From: an uncultured Bacteroidales bacterium
Lineage (GTDB): Bacteria > Bacteroidota > Bacteroidia > Bacteroidales > UBA932
Length of the DNA stretch: 45,335 nucleotides
Assembly (NCBI GenBank): GCA_947167855.1
Contig: CAMVJR010000006.1
Location: 1 to 45,335, forward strand
Direction: 5' to 3'
Shown here: positions 10,036 through 18,380 of the stretch, piece by piece
Numbering within the stretch: the first letter of the stretch is position 1
Layout of the letters: every line of letters starts with the position of its first letter
The notes under the pieces: model-generated
The model's database searches: none
What the model saw: the letters and a program-made list of their open reading frames with translations, nothing else
What the model was told of the DNA's origin: nothing
Program-made: the position numbers and the translations under genes

Positions 10036-10821
10036 CTATTTAAACGAGTTTCCAATAGCCACAAGGGCCTTTTTCAGGCACTCTGGCCAGAAATTCCAGT
10101 CGTGACCTCCGGCGCGTTCGATAAACTGATGGGGAATGTCATAGGACATCAGTAGCTGGTCGCAGTTGCGAACAGACTCAATGCTAACAGTATAATCCTG
10201 CGTACCGGACTCCAGGGTGATGAACGGAAAGACGGACTTGTCGGGCTGGGCAGAAATAAGGTTTCCCAACGAAACTGGATACCAGGATAAACTGGTGGCC
10301 GGACTCATAGCATAGCCATATGTAAACATCGTGGGATATTTGAGACCATAATATAAGGTACCCCAGCCACCCATGGAAAGACCGGCCAGAGCACGCTTTC
10401 CGTTGCAATGGTAAGTCTCTTCCAGAAAAGGCATCAGTTCCTTGAACATATAGTCCTCGAAATCGCCCACGTAGAAATCCTGAAGGCCGTCCGGCATTAC
10501 AATCACCATAGGCACGCCATCTTCCTTAAGATACTTGTTGGCTATGATATCGGCCCCACCTTTCTGGATCCAGGAGTTATTGTCGTCTCCATACCCGTGG
10601 AGAAGATAGAGGAAAGGATAGGTTTTCTTGGAATCATATCCGCCCGGGAGCCAAATCGTATACTTCATCTGCTTCTTCTTGTAGGTACTCACCATCGAGG
10701 AACTCAATACGGAGCCAGCGGGCGAATAATCACCCTTCTTTCCCCCGTCATTAGACAGTTTGTCGCAGGAGGGAAACAACATCACAAGGGCGAGGACCGC
10801 CCATAGCAACTTGTCTTTCAT
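10036..10821 (-). CDS. CE1-like esterase lipoprotein
   Basis: 261 residues with lipobox Cys19 (LFPSC), so probably anchored in a membrane. It is a single esterase-D/CE1 alpha/beta-hydrolase domain without the beta-sandwich of its neighbours. Landmarks: FLYLLHGYGDDNNSW (70-84), nucleophile Ser149 in GLSMGG, likely Asp209 (GTQDY), and His240 (AGGHDW). Predicted to cut acetyl or feruloyl esters from polysaccharide fragments. Its ATG overlaps the TAA of the upstream carboxylesterase by one base (TAATG), so translation is probably coupled. It is therefore part of the carboxylesterase unit rather than the SusCD unit; 117 bases containing a separate promoter separate it from the next gene. Confidence 0.88.
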   Translation of the reverse strand: MKDKLLWAVLALVMLFPSCDKLSNDGGKKGDYSPAGSVLSSSMVSTYKKKQMKYTIWLPGGYDSKKTYPFLYLLHGYGDDNNSWIQKGGADIIANKYLKEDGVPMVIVMPDGLQDFYVGDFEDYMFKELMPFLEETYHCNGKRALAGLSMGGWGTLYYGLKYPTMFTYGYAMSPATSLSWYPVSLGNLISAQPDKSVFPFITLESGTQDYTVSIESVRNCDQLLMSYDIPHQFIERAGGHDWNFWPECLKKALVAIGNSFK

Positions 10822-12278
10822 TAGTCTAATTTAGATTCAATATTGATTTTCAAGATTTTCGGCCAGGCCTGCCACTCGGGCATCCCTTCGGCCTGGGGCT
10901 TTCCGTCCTTGGCAAAAGAGGTCCAGAGGGCACTTACGCGGTGACCCAGTTCAACGGCATCCTCTCCCCCGCCGGTAAAGGTGCGGTGACGGAGCACATT
11001 GTCAAACACAAACGGGATCTCTATGCAGTGCGTGCTGCCCAGGGCGCCGTCCAGCACCGGCGACTCCCAGGTGAACTGATAAAAGTACACGGGAGCGCAG
11101 CCGGCAGCCGTACGGTCTGCAGCCTGCTTGCGGGCCAGGGGCTTGAAGATAGGGTCTTCCTGGTCCCGGGTAAATTCGTGATAGACGGTGCCGATAATGA
11201 CGGGCACTTCCTTGGAAAGCGCCAGTCCCTCCGGAGAAGAAGGCTGGGCGGGGATATCCTCGCCGTCCACTACCGGACACTGGCCGAAGAGAAGCTGGTT
11301 CAGAATGTTCTCCGGCAGAGCTCCGTCCTGACGGGCGTCTGCCGTCACCTCCTGGATGGCCTTGTGATAGGCCGCATACAATTTCTCATAAGGAACGGAG
11401 GCCATCTCGTCAATCTTGGCGGGAGAAATACCCAGGTTGGCCACCGTGGCTGCGCCAATGCGGCGGGAATACTTGGGGCTCATTAGGTTGGTGATGGAGC
11501 CGCTCTGCACAATGGCCTTGTGGAAAAGGCCCTTGGCGGCCGGCATGGCCATAAGGGTGCTCACCTTGCCGCCACCGCCGCTCTGGCCGAAGATGGTCAC
11601 GTTGGCGGGGTCTCCACCGAAGTTGGCAATATTCTTATTGACCCATTCCAGGGCCTTGACAATATCCAGCATACCCACATTACCGGAATGGGCATATTTA
11701 GCACCATAACCGCTCAGGTCCAGGAAACCCAGGGCGTTGAGCCGGTGGTTCAGGGAAACCACCACCACACCGTGGTCGCGGGCCAGGTTGGTGCCGTCGT
11801 AGCCGGCCTGTTCCTGCGAGGAGCCCTCCCGGAAGCCGCCGCCGTGCAGCCACACCATCACGGGAAGCTTGCTGCCGGCCTTGATGCTGGAGGTCCACAC
11901 ATTCACGCGGAGGCAGTCCTCTCCGGGATAGCCGTCGTCCCAATGCATGGTAAAGGCCTGGTTGTCGTCTCTCCAACCGGCACGGTCCGGATGGGGGCTC
12001 ACGGGGCCGTATGCGCGGCTGGCCCTCACCTCTTTCCAAGGGGCGGGATCTGTGGGCGGCATAAAGCGGGCCGCCTCACCGTAAGGGATACCTTTATAAA
12101 TGTACACGCCATCGTCAATGTAACCGGCCACGGGACCGGACACGGTATTGACGGTAGAAGCCTTTGCGGAAGTTTCAAGGCCGGACGCAGGAGACAATGC
12201 CTTCCTCTGGACGGGCTGTCCACAGGAGACCATCAGAAGAGCGGCTGCCATAAGGGATAAGTTTAGTTTCAGTGTCAT
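10821..12278 (-). CDS. Carboxylesterase type B family lipoprotein, internally shortened
   Basis: 485 residues from the ATG at 12278. That start gives a proper lipoprotein signal (MAAALLMVSC, Cys19) and sits 17 bases or so after the predicted transcription start; an upstream in-frame ATG at 12344 would add a leader without signal character. Motifs of the COesterase family: oxyanion HGGG (145-148), EDCLRVNVW (120-128), nucleophile Ser233 in GQSGGG, and His417 (STHCIEIPFVFDN). Between EFTRDQEDP (368-376) and the late motif PVYFYQFTW (396-404) only about 20 residues remain. From memory, relatives carry roughly 60 more residues there, including part of the lid. The role is probably de-esterification of glycan or aromatic esters in the periplasm. 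First gene of its unit, transcribed divergently from the sensor-regulator. Confidence 0.88.
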   Translation of the reverse strand: MTLKLNLSLMAAALLMVSCGQPVQRKALSPASGLETSAKASTVNTVSGPVAGYIDDGVYIYKGIPYGEAARFMPPTDPAPWKEVRASRAYGPVSPHPDRAGWRDDNQAFTMHWDDGYPGEDCLRVNVWTSSIKAGSKLPVMVWLHGGGFREGSSQEQAGYDGTNLARDHGVVVVSLNHRLNALGFLDLSGYGAKYAHSGNVGMLDIVKALEWVNKNIANFGGDPANVTIFGQSGGGGKVSTLMAMPAAKGLFHKAIVQSGSITNLMSPKYSRRIGAATVANLGISPAKIDEMASVPYEKLYAAYHKAIQEVTADARQDGALPENILNQLLFGQCPVVDGEDIPAQPSSPEGLALSKEVPVIIGTVYHEFTRDQEDPIFKPLARKQAADRTAAGCAPVYFYQFTWESPVLDGALGSTHCIEIPFVFDNVLRHRTFTGGGEDAVELGHRVSALWTSFAKDGKPQAEGMPEWQAWPKILKINIESKLD

Positions 12279-12299
12279 GGCTTGGTTGGTTTGGGTATG

Positions 12300-12307
12300 C
12301 AAAGTTG
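12300..12307 (-). promoter_or_regulatory. Promoter -7 box for the carboxylesterase unit
   Basis: CAACTTTG on the minus strand matches TAnnTTTG at all fixed positions except the first. Transcription would begin near 12295, about 17 bases before the ATG at 12278. The -33 position (12328-12331) reads AAAG, a poor match to TTTG, as in the esterase-SusCD promoter. It sits exactly 32 bases downstream of operator copy B. Confidence 0.55.
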
Positions 12308-12327
12308 AAAAAAAGCACGAACACAGT

Positions 12328-12366
12328 CTTTTTCGCATTTTCAATTGTTTTTTCTACTGTTCAAAA
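12328..12366 (-). promoter_or_regulatory. Candidate PUL regulator operator, copy B
   Basis: The core AAAAACAATTGAA (minus strand, 12352 to 12340) is identical to copy A, and the flanks share TTTGnnCAnnnG upstream and further matches downstream. Copy B lies between divergent genes. It is upstream of the carboxylesterase -7 box at the same 32-base distance as copy A, and on the other strand it covers the region where the -33 box of the sensor-regulator promoter would be. It could therefore both activate the esterases and limit the regulator's own expression (inference). Confidence 0.55.
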
Positions 12367-12370
12367 TGCT

Positions 12371-12378
12371 TATATTTG
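12371..12378 (+). promoter_or_regulatory. Promoter -7 box for the hybrid sensor gene
   Basis: TATATTTG is a perfect TAnnTTTG. Its last base is only 6 bases before the ATG at 12384, so transcription would begin at or next to the start codon, implying a leaderless or nearly leaderless mRNA. A TTG (12345-12347) lies 23 bases upstream, slightly farther than the usual spacing, inside operator copy B. Confidence 0.5.
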
Positions 12379-12383
12379 CCTTC

Positions 12384-15300
12384 ATGAACCGCAATTTTAT
12401 TCCCCTCATTTTGGGTCTCCTGGCGTTAAGCGCCTGTGAATATGACGGAGGAGAAATCCCCGTACCGGAAGAAGGCAGCATCCTGGTATCCAACCGCCTG
12501 TCCAACCAGCGCGTCAACTGCATCACGGAAGACGCCGGGGGGCTCATCTGGATGGGCACCCAGCGCGGCCTCAACCGCTTTGACGGCCATGAATTCGTCC
12601 AATTCTTCTGCACGGACGACACCTTGGGCCTTCCGGACAACCAAATCTATGCCCTCCACCCCACCTCCAACGGCGCCGTATGGGTAACGGCCGTGGGCGG
12701 AGCCGCCGTTTCCACCATGGAGGGAGTCTTTGTCCGCGTCCCCATCGAAGACGCCAACATCAATCTCAACCAGATTATGGAAACCCGCAGCGGCAAGCTG
12801 CTCTTCTCCAACGGCACCAACCTCCTTACCTATATAGAAAGCCAGAACGTCATCCGCCCGGCCATCCGGGGCATGAACGCCTTCGGGGCACAATCCGTTT
12901 GCCTGGATGCCCAGGACCGCCTCTGGGTTATCACCGGCGGCGGCTGGGCCCTCAACTGCTACAGCGCAGAAGACTATTCCCTCCTGAGCACTATCCGTAT
13001 CCCCTTCCAGGCATACCACATAGCAGACGGCAAAGACGGCACCATCTGGCTCTCCGGCATGGGAGACCTGGGAATTTTAAGGGCCGAAGATGCCACGTGG
13101 CAGCCCCTCCCCTCCTCCATCCAGGCCGAAAAACGCCTGATGGACGGTGACATTGACCAGCTTTACGCCCTGGATCCCGGCAACATGCTGCTGGGGACCA
13201 TCGGTCATGGGTTCTTCCTTTATCAGAAAAACTTAAACCGAGTCATCTATCAGGCCGAGGACGATTTCCCGTACGAGATGCCCAATGCAGAAATCCGCAC
13301 CCTCTTCCGCGACAGCCGGGAAAACCTCTGGATGGGAACCACGGACAAGGGCTACAGCGTATCCTACCATACCAAGAACCTGTTCAGCAGCAACAAGCCG
13401 CTGGTCAAGGAGTTTGAAGACAAGACCGTTACCGCACTGTGCCCGGACCAGGACGGCAACCTCTGGATCAGCACCCTCATGGACGGTCTCTGGCGTTACG
13501 ACCTGGAATCCCGCAAACTGGAACAGATCCCGCTGGAGCCCTATATCCAGGACAACAGCCTGGGTTACATCCGCGTAAGCCGCATCTTCTGTGACGCCGA
13601 CGGAGACCTCTGGCTGGTCTTCACGGAGAAGATGCGCGTGATCCGCTGCCGCTGGAACGGCAAGCAACTGGCCGCTTCCGACGCCTTCTTCCTGTACTCC
13701 CCCATGGCCATCACCCAGGATGACCAAGGCTACATCTGGGTTGGCAACTACAGCCAGAACCTCCTCCGCTACAACAAAAACACCCGCGAGACCAAGTACG
13801 TGAGCCTCTCGGACCAGTGGACCTACGTATCCGACCTCGTAATGAAGGAGCCCGGCCGGCTCATCGTGGGCTGCTTCAACAGCCTGCCCATAGAGGTGAA
13901 CACCTATACCCTGGAAGTCAAGGACATCCCCATCACCGAGGAAGAATACAAAGACGCCGTACGCCGTTCCGTCCTCATTCCCAACAAACTGTTCAAAGAC
14001 AGCACCGGTGACATCTGGCTGGGCACCATCACCAACGGTCTCATCAAAAACGACCACCAGACCAACCAAAAACTTCCCGTGGAGGGCCTCCCCTGCCCGG
14101 ATGTCACCTCCATCGAGGAAGACCTCCAGGGCCATATCTGGGTCTCCACCATGAACGGACTGGCCAAGTACGACCGCACCGACGGCCGCTTCCGCTTCTA
14201 TATGAAGGAAGACGGAACCGGAGGAGACCAGTACAGCGACCGCGCCTCCTGCATCCTGTCGGACGGAACCCTGGTCTTCGGCGGCACCCACGGTCTCACG
14301 TGGTTCCACCCGCTGGACGCCCCGGCCAAACGCACCGTTCCGCTGGCCTTCGAGTACCTGAGCATCCACAACCAGATGGTGCAGCCCTGCGAAGGCGGCC
14401 CCATTGACAAAATCCTGGCCGCCAAGCCGGACATCACCATCCGCAACAACCACAACGCCTTCAGCATCACGTTCTGCGCCCTCGAATACAGTGACTTTGA
14501 CCAGGTGCGCTACGCCTACAAGCTGGAAGGCTTTGACAAGGACTGGATCCGCATCAACACCCAGCACAGCGTATACTTCTCCAACCTGCCTCCGGGCAAG
14601 TACAAGTTCCGCGTGCGCATAGCCAACGCCAGCCAGAGCATTACCTCCACCGAAGATTTCCTCAACATCCACGTGCTGCCGCCGTGGTACCGCAGCGGCT
14701 GGGCCACTGTGCTCTGGAGCCTGCTGGGCCTCTTCCTGCTGTCTGTAGCCTATACCTTCGTCCGGCACATCCGCCGCGTCCGCAAGGAAGCCGCCCGCCG
14801 CATCTGGCAGGTGCGCCGGGAGAGAGAAAGGGCCGAAGAAGCCGAAAAGGCCGAAAAGGAACTCAACAAGATCCAGCAGAACTACTTTGCCAACGTGGCC
14901 CACGAGTTCCGCACCCCGCTTACGATGATTGCCGGCCCTGCCCAGCAGCTTTCGGATTCCGAGGTCATCCAGGGGCAGGACAAGAAACTCGTGGACATCA
15001 TCCACCGCAACGCCACCTGGCTGCTCTCCCTGGTGAACCAGCTGCTGGACTTCAACCGCATCGGCAACAGCAAGCTGCAGATGAAGGTAGCCAACATAGA
15101 CATTGTGCAGCCCTTGAAGGACACCGCAGACCTGTTTGGCTTCAACGCCAAAACCAAGGGCATAGAACTCAACACCTATGGCCTGGAAGAGCCCTTCCCT
15201 ATGTGGGTAGACGCCGACAAGGTGCAGAAGATCGTGATGAACCTCCTGTCCAACGCCCTCAAGTTCACCCCCGCCGGCGGCCGCGTCTCCCTCTCCTTCG

Positions 15301-16442
15301 ACGTCCTTAGCCGGGCCGACGCCCTTCGCCGCTTCCCCCTCACCCAGGCCGACCAGGACACCCAGTGGGCCTGCATCAGCGTAGCGGACAGCGGCCCCGG
15401 CATCCCGGAAGACCAGTTGGAAAAGATTTTCGAGCGCTACTATCAGTCCGAGGCCGGCAAGAAATCCTATGGCTCCGGCATCGGCCTGTATTATGCCCGC
15501 GTGCTGTGCACCCTGCACCACGGCTATATCAAGGCCTGGAACCGGCCCGAAGGCGGAGCCCTGTTCTCCATAGCCATTCCCGTGAACGAAGCCTCCTACA
15601 CGGAGGAGGAGCGCACCACCCAGGCGCCGCTGCTCCAGACCCATCAGCTGGCCCAGGACATCACGGACGAGACGGCGGAGGAAGAGGCCAACAAGAAGCA
15701 CATCGTGGTCATTGACGACGATATTGACATTGCCAACTACCTGAAGGTGATGTTGAAGCCCCACTACAAGGTAACCCTCTACTACGACGGAGACAGCGCC
15801 CTCAAGGGAATGGCCGAAGACGCCCCGGACCTCATCATCTCCGACGTGGTGATGCCCGGAATGGACGGCTACGAGGTGTGCCGCCGCATCAAGGCAGACC
15901 TCCAGCTGAGCCACGTTCCCGTGGTGCTGGTTACCGCCAAGGTAGCCGTGGAGAACCAGGTGGAAGGCCTGGACAAGGGCGCCGACGCCTATGTGACCAA
16001 GCCCTTCCAGCCCGCCTACCTGATGGCCCTCATCAAGTCCCTGCTGGAAAACCGCGAAAAACTCCACCGCCAGTTGGGCAGCGCCACTTCCACGGAAGAC
16101 ATCGCCCCCGAGGCCCTGTCCCCGCGCGACGCCGCCTTTATGAAGGAACTCTACGAACTGATGGAAAAGGAACTGGCCAACGCAGACCTCGACATTGTCC
16201 AGATTACGGAAATGATGAAGATCTCCCGTACCAAGTTCTATTATAAGGTAAAGGGACTCACCGGAGAGAACCCGTCCGTGTTCTTCAAGCGTTACAAACT
16301 CAACCGTGCCGCCGACCTCCTCAAGGAAGGCAAGCACAATATGAGTGAGATTGCCTGGATGACCGGTTTCAACACCCTCTCCCACTTCTCCACCTCCTTC
16401 AAGAAACAGTTCGGAGTCCCGCCTTCCGAGTACGTAGGATAA
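12384..16442 (+). CDS. Hybrid two-component system sensor kinase/AraC-type regulator (HTCS)
   Basis: 1352 residues from the ATG at 12384, chosen because it begins a signal/anchor sequence (MNRNFIPLILGLLALSAC). Order of domains: periplasmic two-propeller sensor made of Reg_prop repeats (WMGTQRGLNRFDG, LWMGTTDKGYS, LWISTLMDGLWRYD, IWVSTMNGLAKYD); Y_Y_Y domain (about 705-765); transmembrane helix (about 772-795); charged coiled coil; HisKA with His840 in AHEFRTPL; HATPase_c with N box NLLSNALKFTPAGG and G boxes DSGPGIP and GSGIGL; receiver with Asp1154 in IISDVVMPGMDG; C-terminal AraC-type helix-turn-helix (last 100 residues, NMSEIAWMTGFNTLSHFS). HTCS proteins bind a specific oligosaccharide in the periplasm and switch on the neighbouring PUL. 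Divergent from the carboxylesterase, so it probably controls both minus-strand esterase/SusCD units. Confidence 0.96.
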   Translation: MNRNFIPLILGLLALSACEYDGGEIPVPEEGSILVSNRLSNQRVNCITEDAGGLIWMGTQRGLNRFDGHEFVQFFCTDDTLGLPDNQIYALHPTSNGAVWVTAVGGAAVSTMEGVFVRVPIEDANINLNQIMETRSGKLLFSNGTNLLTYIESQNVIRPAIRGMNAFGAQSVCLDAQDRLWVITGGGWALNCYSAEDYSLLSTIRIPFQAYHIADGKDGTIWLSGMGDLGILRAEDATWQPLPSSIQAEKRLMDGDIDQLYALDPGNMLLGTIGHGFFLYQKNLNRVIYQAEDDFPYEMPNAEIRTLFRDSRENLWMGTTDKGYSVSYHTKNLFSSNKPLVKEFEDKTVTALCPDQDGNLWISTLMDGLWRYDLESRKLEQIPLEPYIQDNSLGYIRVSRIFCDADGDLWLVFTEKMRVIRCRWNGKQLAASDAFFLYSPMAITQDDQGYIWVGNYSQNLLRYNKNTRETKYVSLSDQWTYVSDLVMKEPGRLIVGCFNSLPIEVNTYTLEVKDIPITEEEYKDAVRRSVLIPNKLFKDSTGDIWLGTITNGLIKNDHQTNQKLPVEGLPCPDVTSIEEDLQGHIWVSTMNGLAKYDRTDGRFRFYMKEDGTGGDQYSDRASCILSDGTLVFGGTHGLTWFHPLDAPAKRTVPLAFEYLSIHNQMVQPCEGGPIDKILAAKPDITIRNNHNAFSITFCALEYSDFDQVRYAYKLEGFDKDWIRINTQHSVYFSNLPPGKYKFRVRIANASQSITSTEDFLNIHVLPPWYRSGWATVLWSLLGLFLLSVAYTFVRHIRRVRKEAARRIWQVRRERERAEEAEKAEKELNKIQQNYFANVAHEFRTPLTMIAGPAQQLSDSEVIQGQDKKLVDIIHRNATWLLSLVNQLLDFNRIGNSKLQMKVANIDIVQPLKDTADLFGFNAKTKGIELNTYGLEEPFPMWVDADKVQKIVMNLLSNALKFTPAGGRVSLSFDVLSRADALRRFPLTQADQDTQWACISVADSGPGIPEDQLEKIFERYYQSEAGKKSYGSGIGLYYARVLCTLHHGYIKAWNRPEGGALFSIAIPVNEASYTEEERTTQAPLLQTHQLAQDITDETAEEEANKKHIVVIDDDIDIANYLKVMLKPHYKVTLYYDGDSALKGMAEDAPDLIISDVVMPGMDGYEVCRRIKADLQLSHVPVVLVTAKVAVENQVEGLDKGADAYVTKPFQPAYLMALIKSLLENREKLHRQLGSATSTEDIAPEALSPRDAAFMKELYELMEKELANADLDIVQITEMMKISRTKFYYKVKGLTGENPSVFFKRYKLNRAADLLKEGKHNMSEIAWMTGFNTLSHFSTSFKKQFGVPPSEYVG

Positions 16443-16453
16443 AGTTTTATTCG

Positions 16454-16461
16454 TATCTTTG
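16454..16461 (+). promoter_or_regulatory. Promoter -7 box for the DUF1538-PII unit
   Basis: TATCTTTG is a perfect TAnnTTTG in the 26-base gap between the HTCS stop and the DUF1538 start. The ATG (16469) begins 8 bases after the box, so the transcript would have almost no leader. No good TTTG is visible at the -33 position. The box would separate this unit from the PUL regulator transcriptionally. Confidence 0.45.
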
Positions 16462-16468
16462 CATAGAT

Positions 16469-18004
16469 ATGGAATCTGTTTGGAAATCGCTCGGAAGCAA
16501 ACTCAAGGAGGCGCTCATCTCGGTTATGCCGGTGAGCATCCTTGTGTTTGCGCTGTCGGTCACCCCGTGGGTAAACATCTCCCAAGACGAACTCTTTGTG
16601 TTTGTGGTAGGAGCCCTGCTGCTGGTACTGGGCATCGGCCTTTTCAATCTGGGGGCCGATATGGCCATGACGCCCATGGGCCAGTACATCGGCCAGGGAC
16701 TCACCGCCTCCAAACGGCTGGGCGTTCTCCTGGGCGTGGGCTTTGTGATGGGTCTGCTGATCACCATCGCAGAACCGGACCTCTCCGTGCTGGCAGAGCA
16801 GGTGAAGGCCGTCATGGACGGAACCCTGCTCATCACCACCGTGGGAGTGGGCGTGGGCCTGCTGCTCATGCTGGGCGTTTTCAAGATTCTCTTCCACCTG
16901 GACCTCACCACGCTCCTGCTGTTCTTCTACATGGTCCTCTTCTGCCTGGCCGCCCTGCTCATAGACCGGGGCAAGGGCTCGCTGATGGCCATGTCCTTTG
17001 ACTCCGGCGGCGTCACCACCGGCCCCATCACCGTGCCTTTCATCATGGCCCTGGGCGTGGGTATCGCCCTCACCGTGGGCGGTCGCAATGCCAGTGAAAA
17101 CAGCTTCGGCCTCATTGCCCTGTGCTCGGTGGGCCCCATCCTGGCCGTGCTGGCCATCTCCCTCTTTACCAAGGGAGAACTCAACTACGTGATTCCGGAC
17201 TACTCCATGGGCAACATCCTGTCCGAAGGCACCGGAGAGGTATTCAAGGACAAAGGCATCGACGTATGCCGGTCCCTGGGTCTGGTGGTAGTTTCCTTCT
17301 TTGTCCTGCAATTCCTGGTACTCAAGCTCCCCAAATCCAAGATCGTCCAGATCCTCTTCGGCATTGGGTATACCCTCATCGGCCTGGTCCTTTTCCTGGC
17401 GGCCGTGGAGATTGCCTTCATGCCCCTGGGCTTCCAGATCGGCACCCAGCTGTCGGCCCATCATCCCGCCATCATCATTGGTTTTGCCTTTATTATCGGT
17501 AATGTGGTGGTGCTGGCCGAGCCTGCCGTGCACGTGCTCAACAGCCAGGTGCAGGAGGTCACCGGAGGAGAGGTCTCCAAGCGCCAGATGATGATAGCCC
17601 TGTCCATCGGCGTGGGCGTTTCCATCGGCCTGTCTGTCCTGCGGGTCTATCTGGGTTTCTCGGTGCTGTATTACCTGATTCCCGGCTACATCCTTTCGCT
17701 GGGCCTGTCCTTCTTTGTACCCAAGCTGTACACGGCCATTGCCTTTGACTCCGGCGGTGTAGCCAGCGGTCCCCTCACCTCCAGCTTCATCCTTCCCATG
17801 GTCATTGGCGTATGCGCCACCATGCAGGGAGAGAGCGCCGTGCTGGACTTTGCCTTTGGCGTGGTGGCCATGGTGGCCATGACACCCCTCATCACCATCC
17901 AGAGCCTGGGCTTCAAGTCCGTGGTAGCCGTGCGCAGACGCAGCTACCTGGCCATGCGCCGCATCCTGGAAGCCGGAGACGACCAAATCATCTACTTCGA
18001 CTAA
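16469..18004 (+). CDS. DUF1538 multi-pass membrane protein (internally duplicated)
   Basis: 511 residues with about 12 or more hydrophobic segments. It consists of two related halves: the signature FDSGGVTTGPITVPFIMALG (about 173-192) recurs as FDSGGVASGPLTSSFILPMV (about 426-445), each after a helix pair. An acidic motif also recurs: IAEPDLSVLAEQVK in the first half and LAEPAVHVLNSQVQEV in the second. This is the DUF1538 family architecture, presumed to be an inner membrane transporter with an inverted- or tandem-repeat fold; the substrate is not established. The next gene starts 3 bases after its stop and two PII-like genes follow, so its activity is probably gated by PII-type proteins, as AmtB is by GlnK. 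The transport role is inferred. Confidence 0.88.
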   Translation: MESVWKSLGSKLKEALISVMPVSILVFALSVTPWVNISQDELFVFVVGALLLVLGIGLFNLGADMAMTPMGQYIGQGLTASKRLGVLLGVGFVMGLLITIAEPDLSVLAEQVKAVMDGTLLITTVGVGVGLLLMLGVFKILFHLDLTTLLLFFYMVLFCLAALLIDRGKGSLMAMSFDSGGVTTGPITVPFIMALGVGIALTVGGRNASENSFGLIALCSVGPILAVLAISLFTKGELNYVIPDYSMGNILSEGTGEVFKDKGIDVCRSLGLVVVSFFVLQFLVLKLPKSKIVQILFGIGYTLIGLVLFLAAVEIAFMPLGFQIGTQLSAHHPAIIIGFAFIIGNVVVLAEPAVHVLNSQVQEVTGGEVSKRQMMIALSIGVGVSIGLSVLRVYLGFSVLYYLIPGYILSLGLSFFVPKLYTAIAFDSGGVASGPLTSSFILPMVIGVCATMQGESAVLDFAFGVVAMVAMTPLITIQSLGFKSVVAVRRRSYLAMRRILEAGDDQIIYFD

Positions 18005-18007
18005 GCT

Positions 18008-18379
18008 ATGGCACAAACCAGAAATAAAGCCCCCATGAAACTGGAACTGCTGATGGCCATCGTCCACAACGAGAAGGCGGCCTACTATTCCAGCATCATC
18101 CAGTCTCACCAGGCCAACCTGCAGTTCTCCATGGCCGCCAAGGGCACCACGCACCTGGTCCTGAGCTACCTGGGCCTCACCGAGCAGCCCAAGACCCTGC
18201 TCATCAGTGTAGTCAGGGCCGATGAAGCCCCCAAGCTCATAGAACTGCTGGACGAAACCTTCAAAAAGGGAAAGAATTACAAAGGCGTTGCCTTTACCGT
18301 CAAACTCACCAGCGTAATAGGCACCCTGGTATACGGCTTTTTAGCCAACGATAAACGAACCGTCAAGGAGGAAGCATAA
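18008..18379 (+). CDS. PII-like signalling protein, first of pair
   Basis: 123 residues; ATG at 18008 lies 3 bases after the DUF1538 stop. An internal ATG at 18035 (MKLELLMAIVHNEKA) matches the normal start of PII proteins, so the first nine residues may be an extension or may not be translated. The ferredoxin-like PII fold is recognisable: a first beta strand LELLMAIVH, helix KAAYYSSIIQSHQ, strand KTLLISVVRADEAPKLIELLDETF, and a final KGVAFTVKLTSVIG segment matching the PII C-terminal nucleotide-binding strand. The region corresponding to the T-loop is short (KGTTHLVLSYLGLTEQ) and lacks the modifiable Tyr context of GlnB. Probably trimeric and binding a small effector while docking on the DUF1538 protein (inference). 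Confidence 0.75.
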   Translation: MAQTRNKAPMKLELLMAIVHNEKAAYYSSIIQSHQANLQFSMAAKGTTHLVLSYLGLTEQPKTLLISVVRADEAPKLIELLDETFKKGKNYKGVAFTVKLTSVIGTLVYGFLANDKRTVKEEA

Positions 18380-18380
18380 T

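Noticed and set aside
12279-12344. Longer N-terminus for the carboxylesterase starting at 12344
   Set aside because: It would read through the predicted promoter and precede the lipoprotein signal peptide; the ATG at 12278 gives a clean lipobox.
12345-12383. Longer N-terminus for the HTCS starting at 12345
   Set aside because: The extra 13 residues overlap the operator and -7 box; the ATG at 12384 begins a normal signal/anchor sequence.
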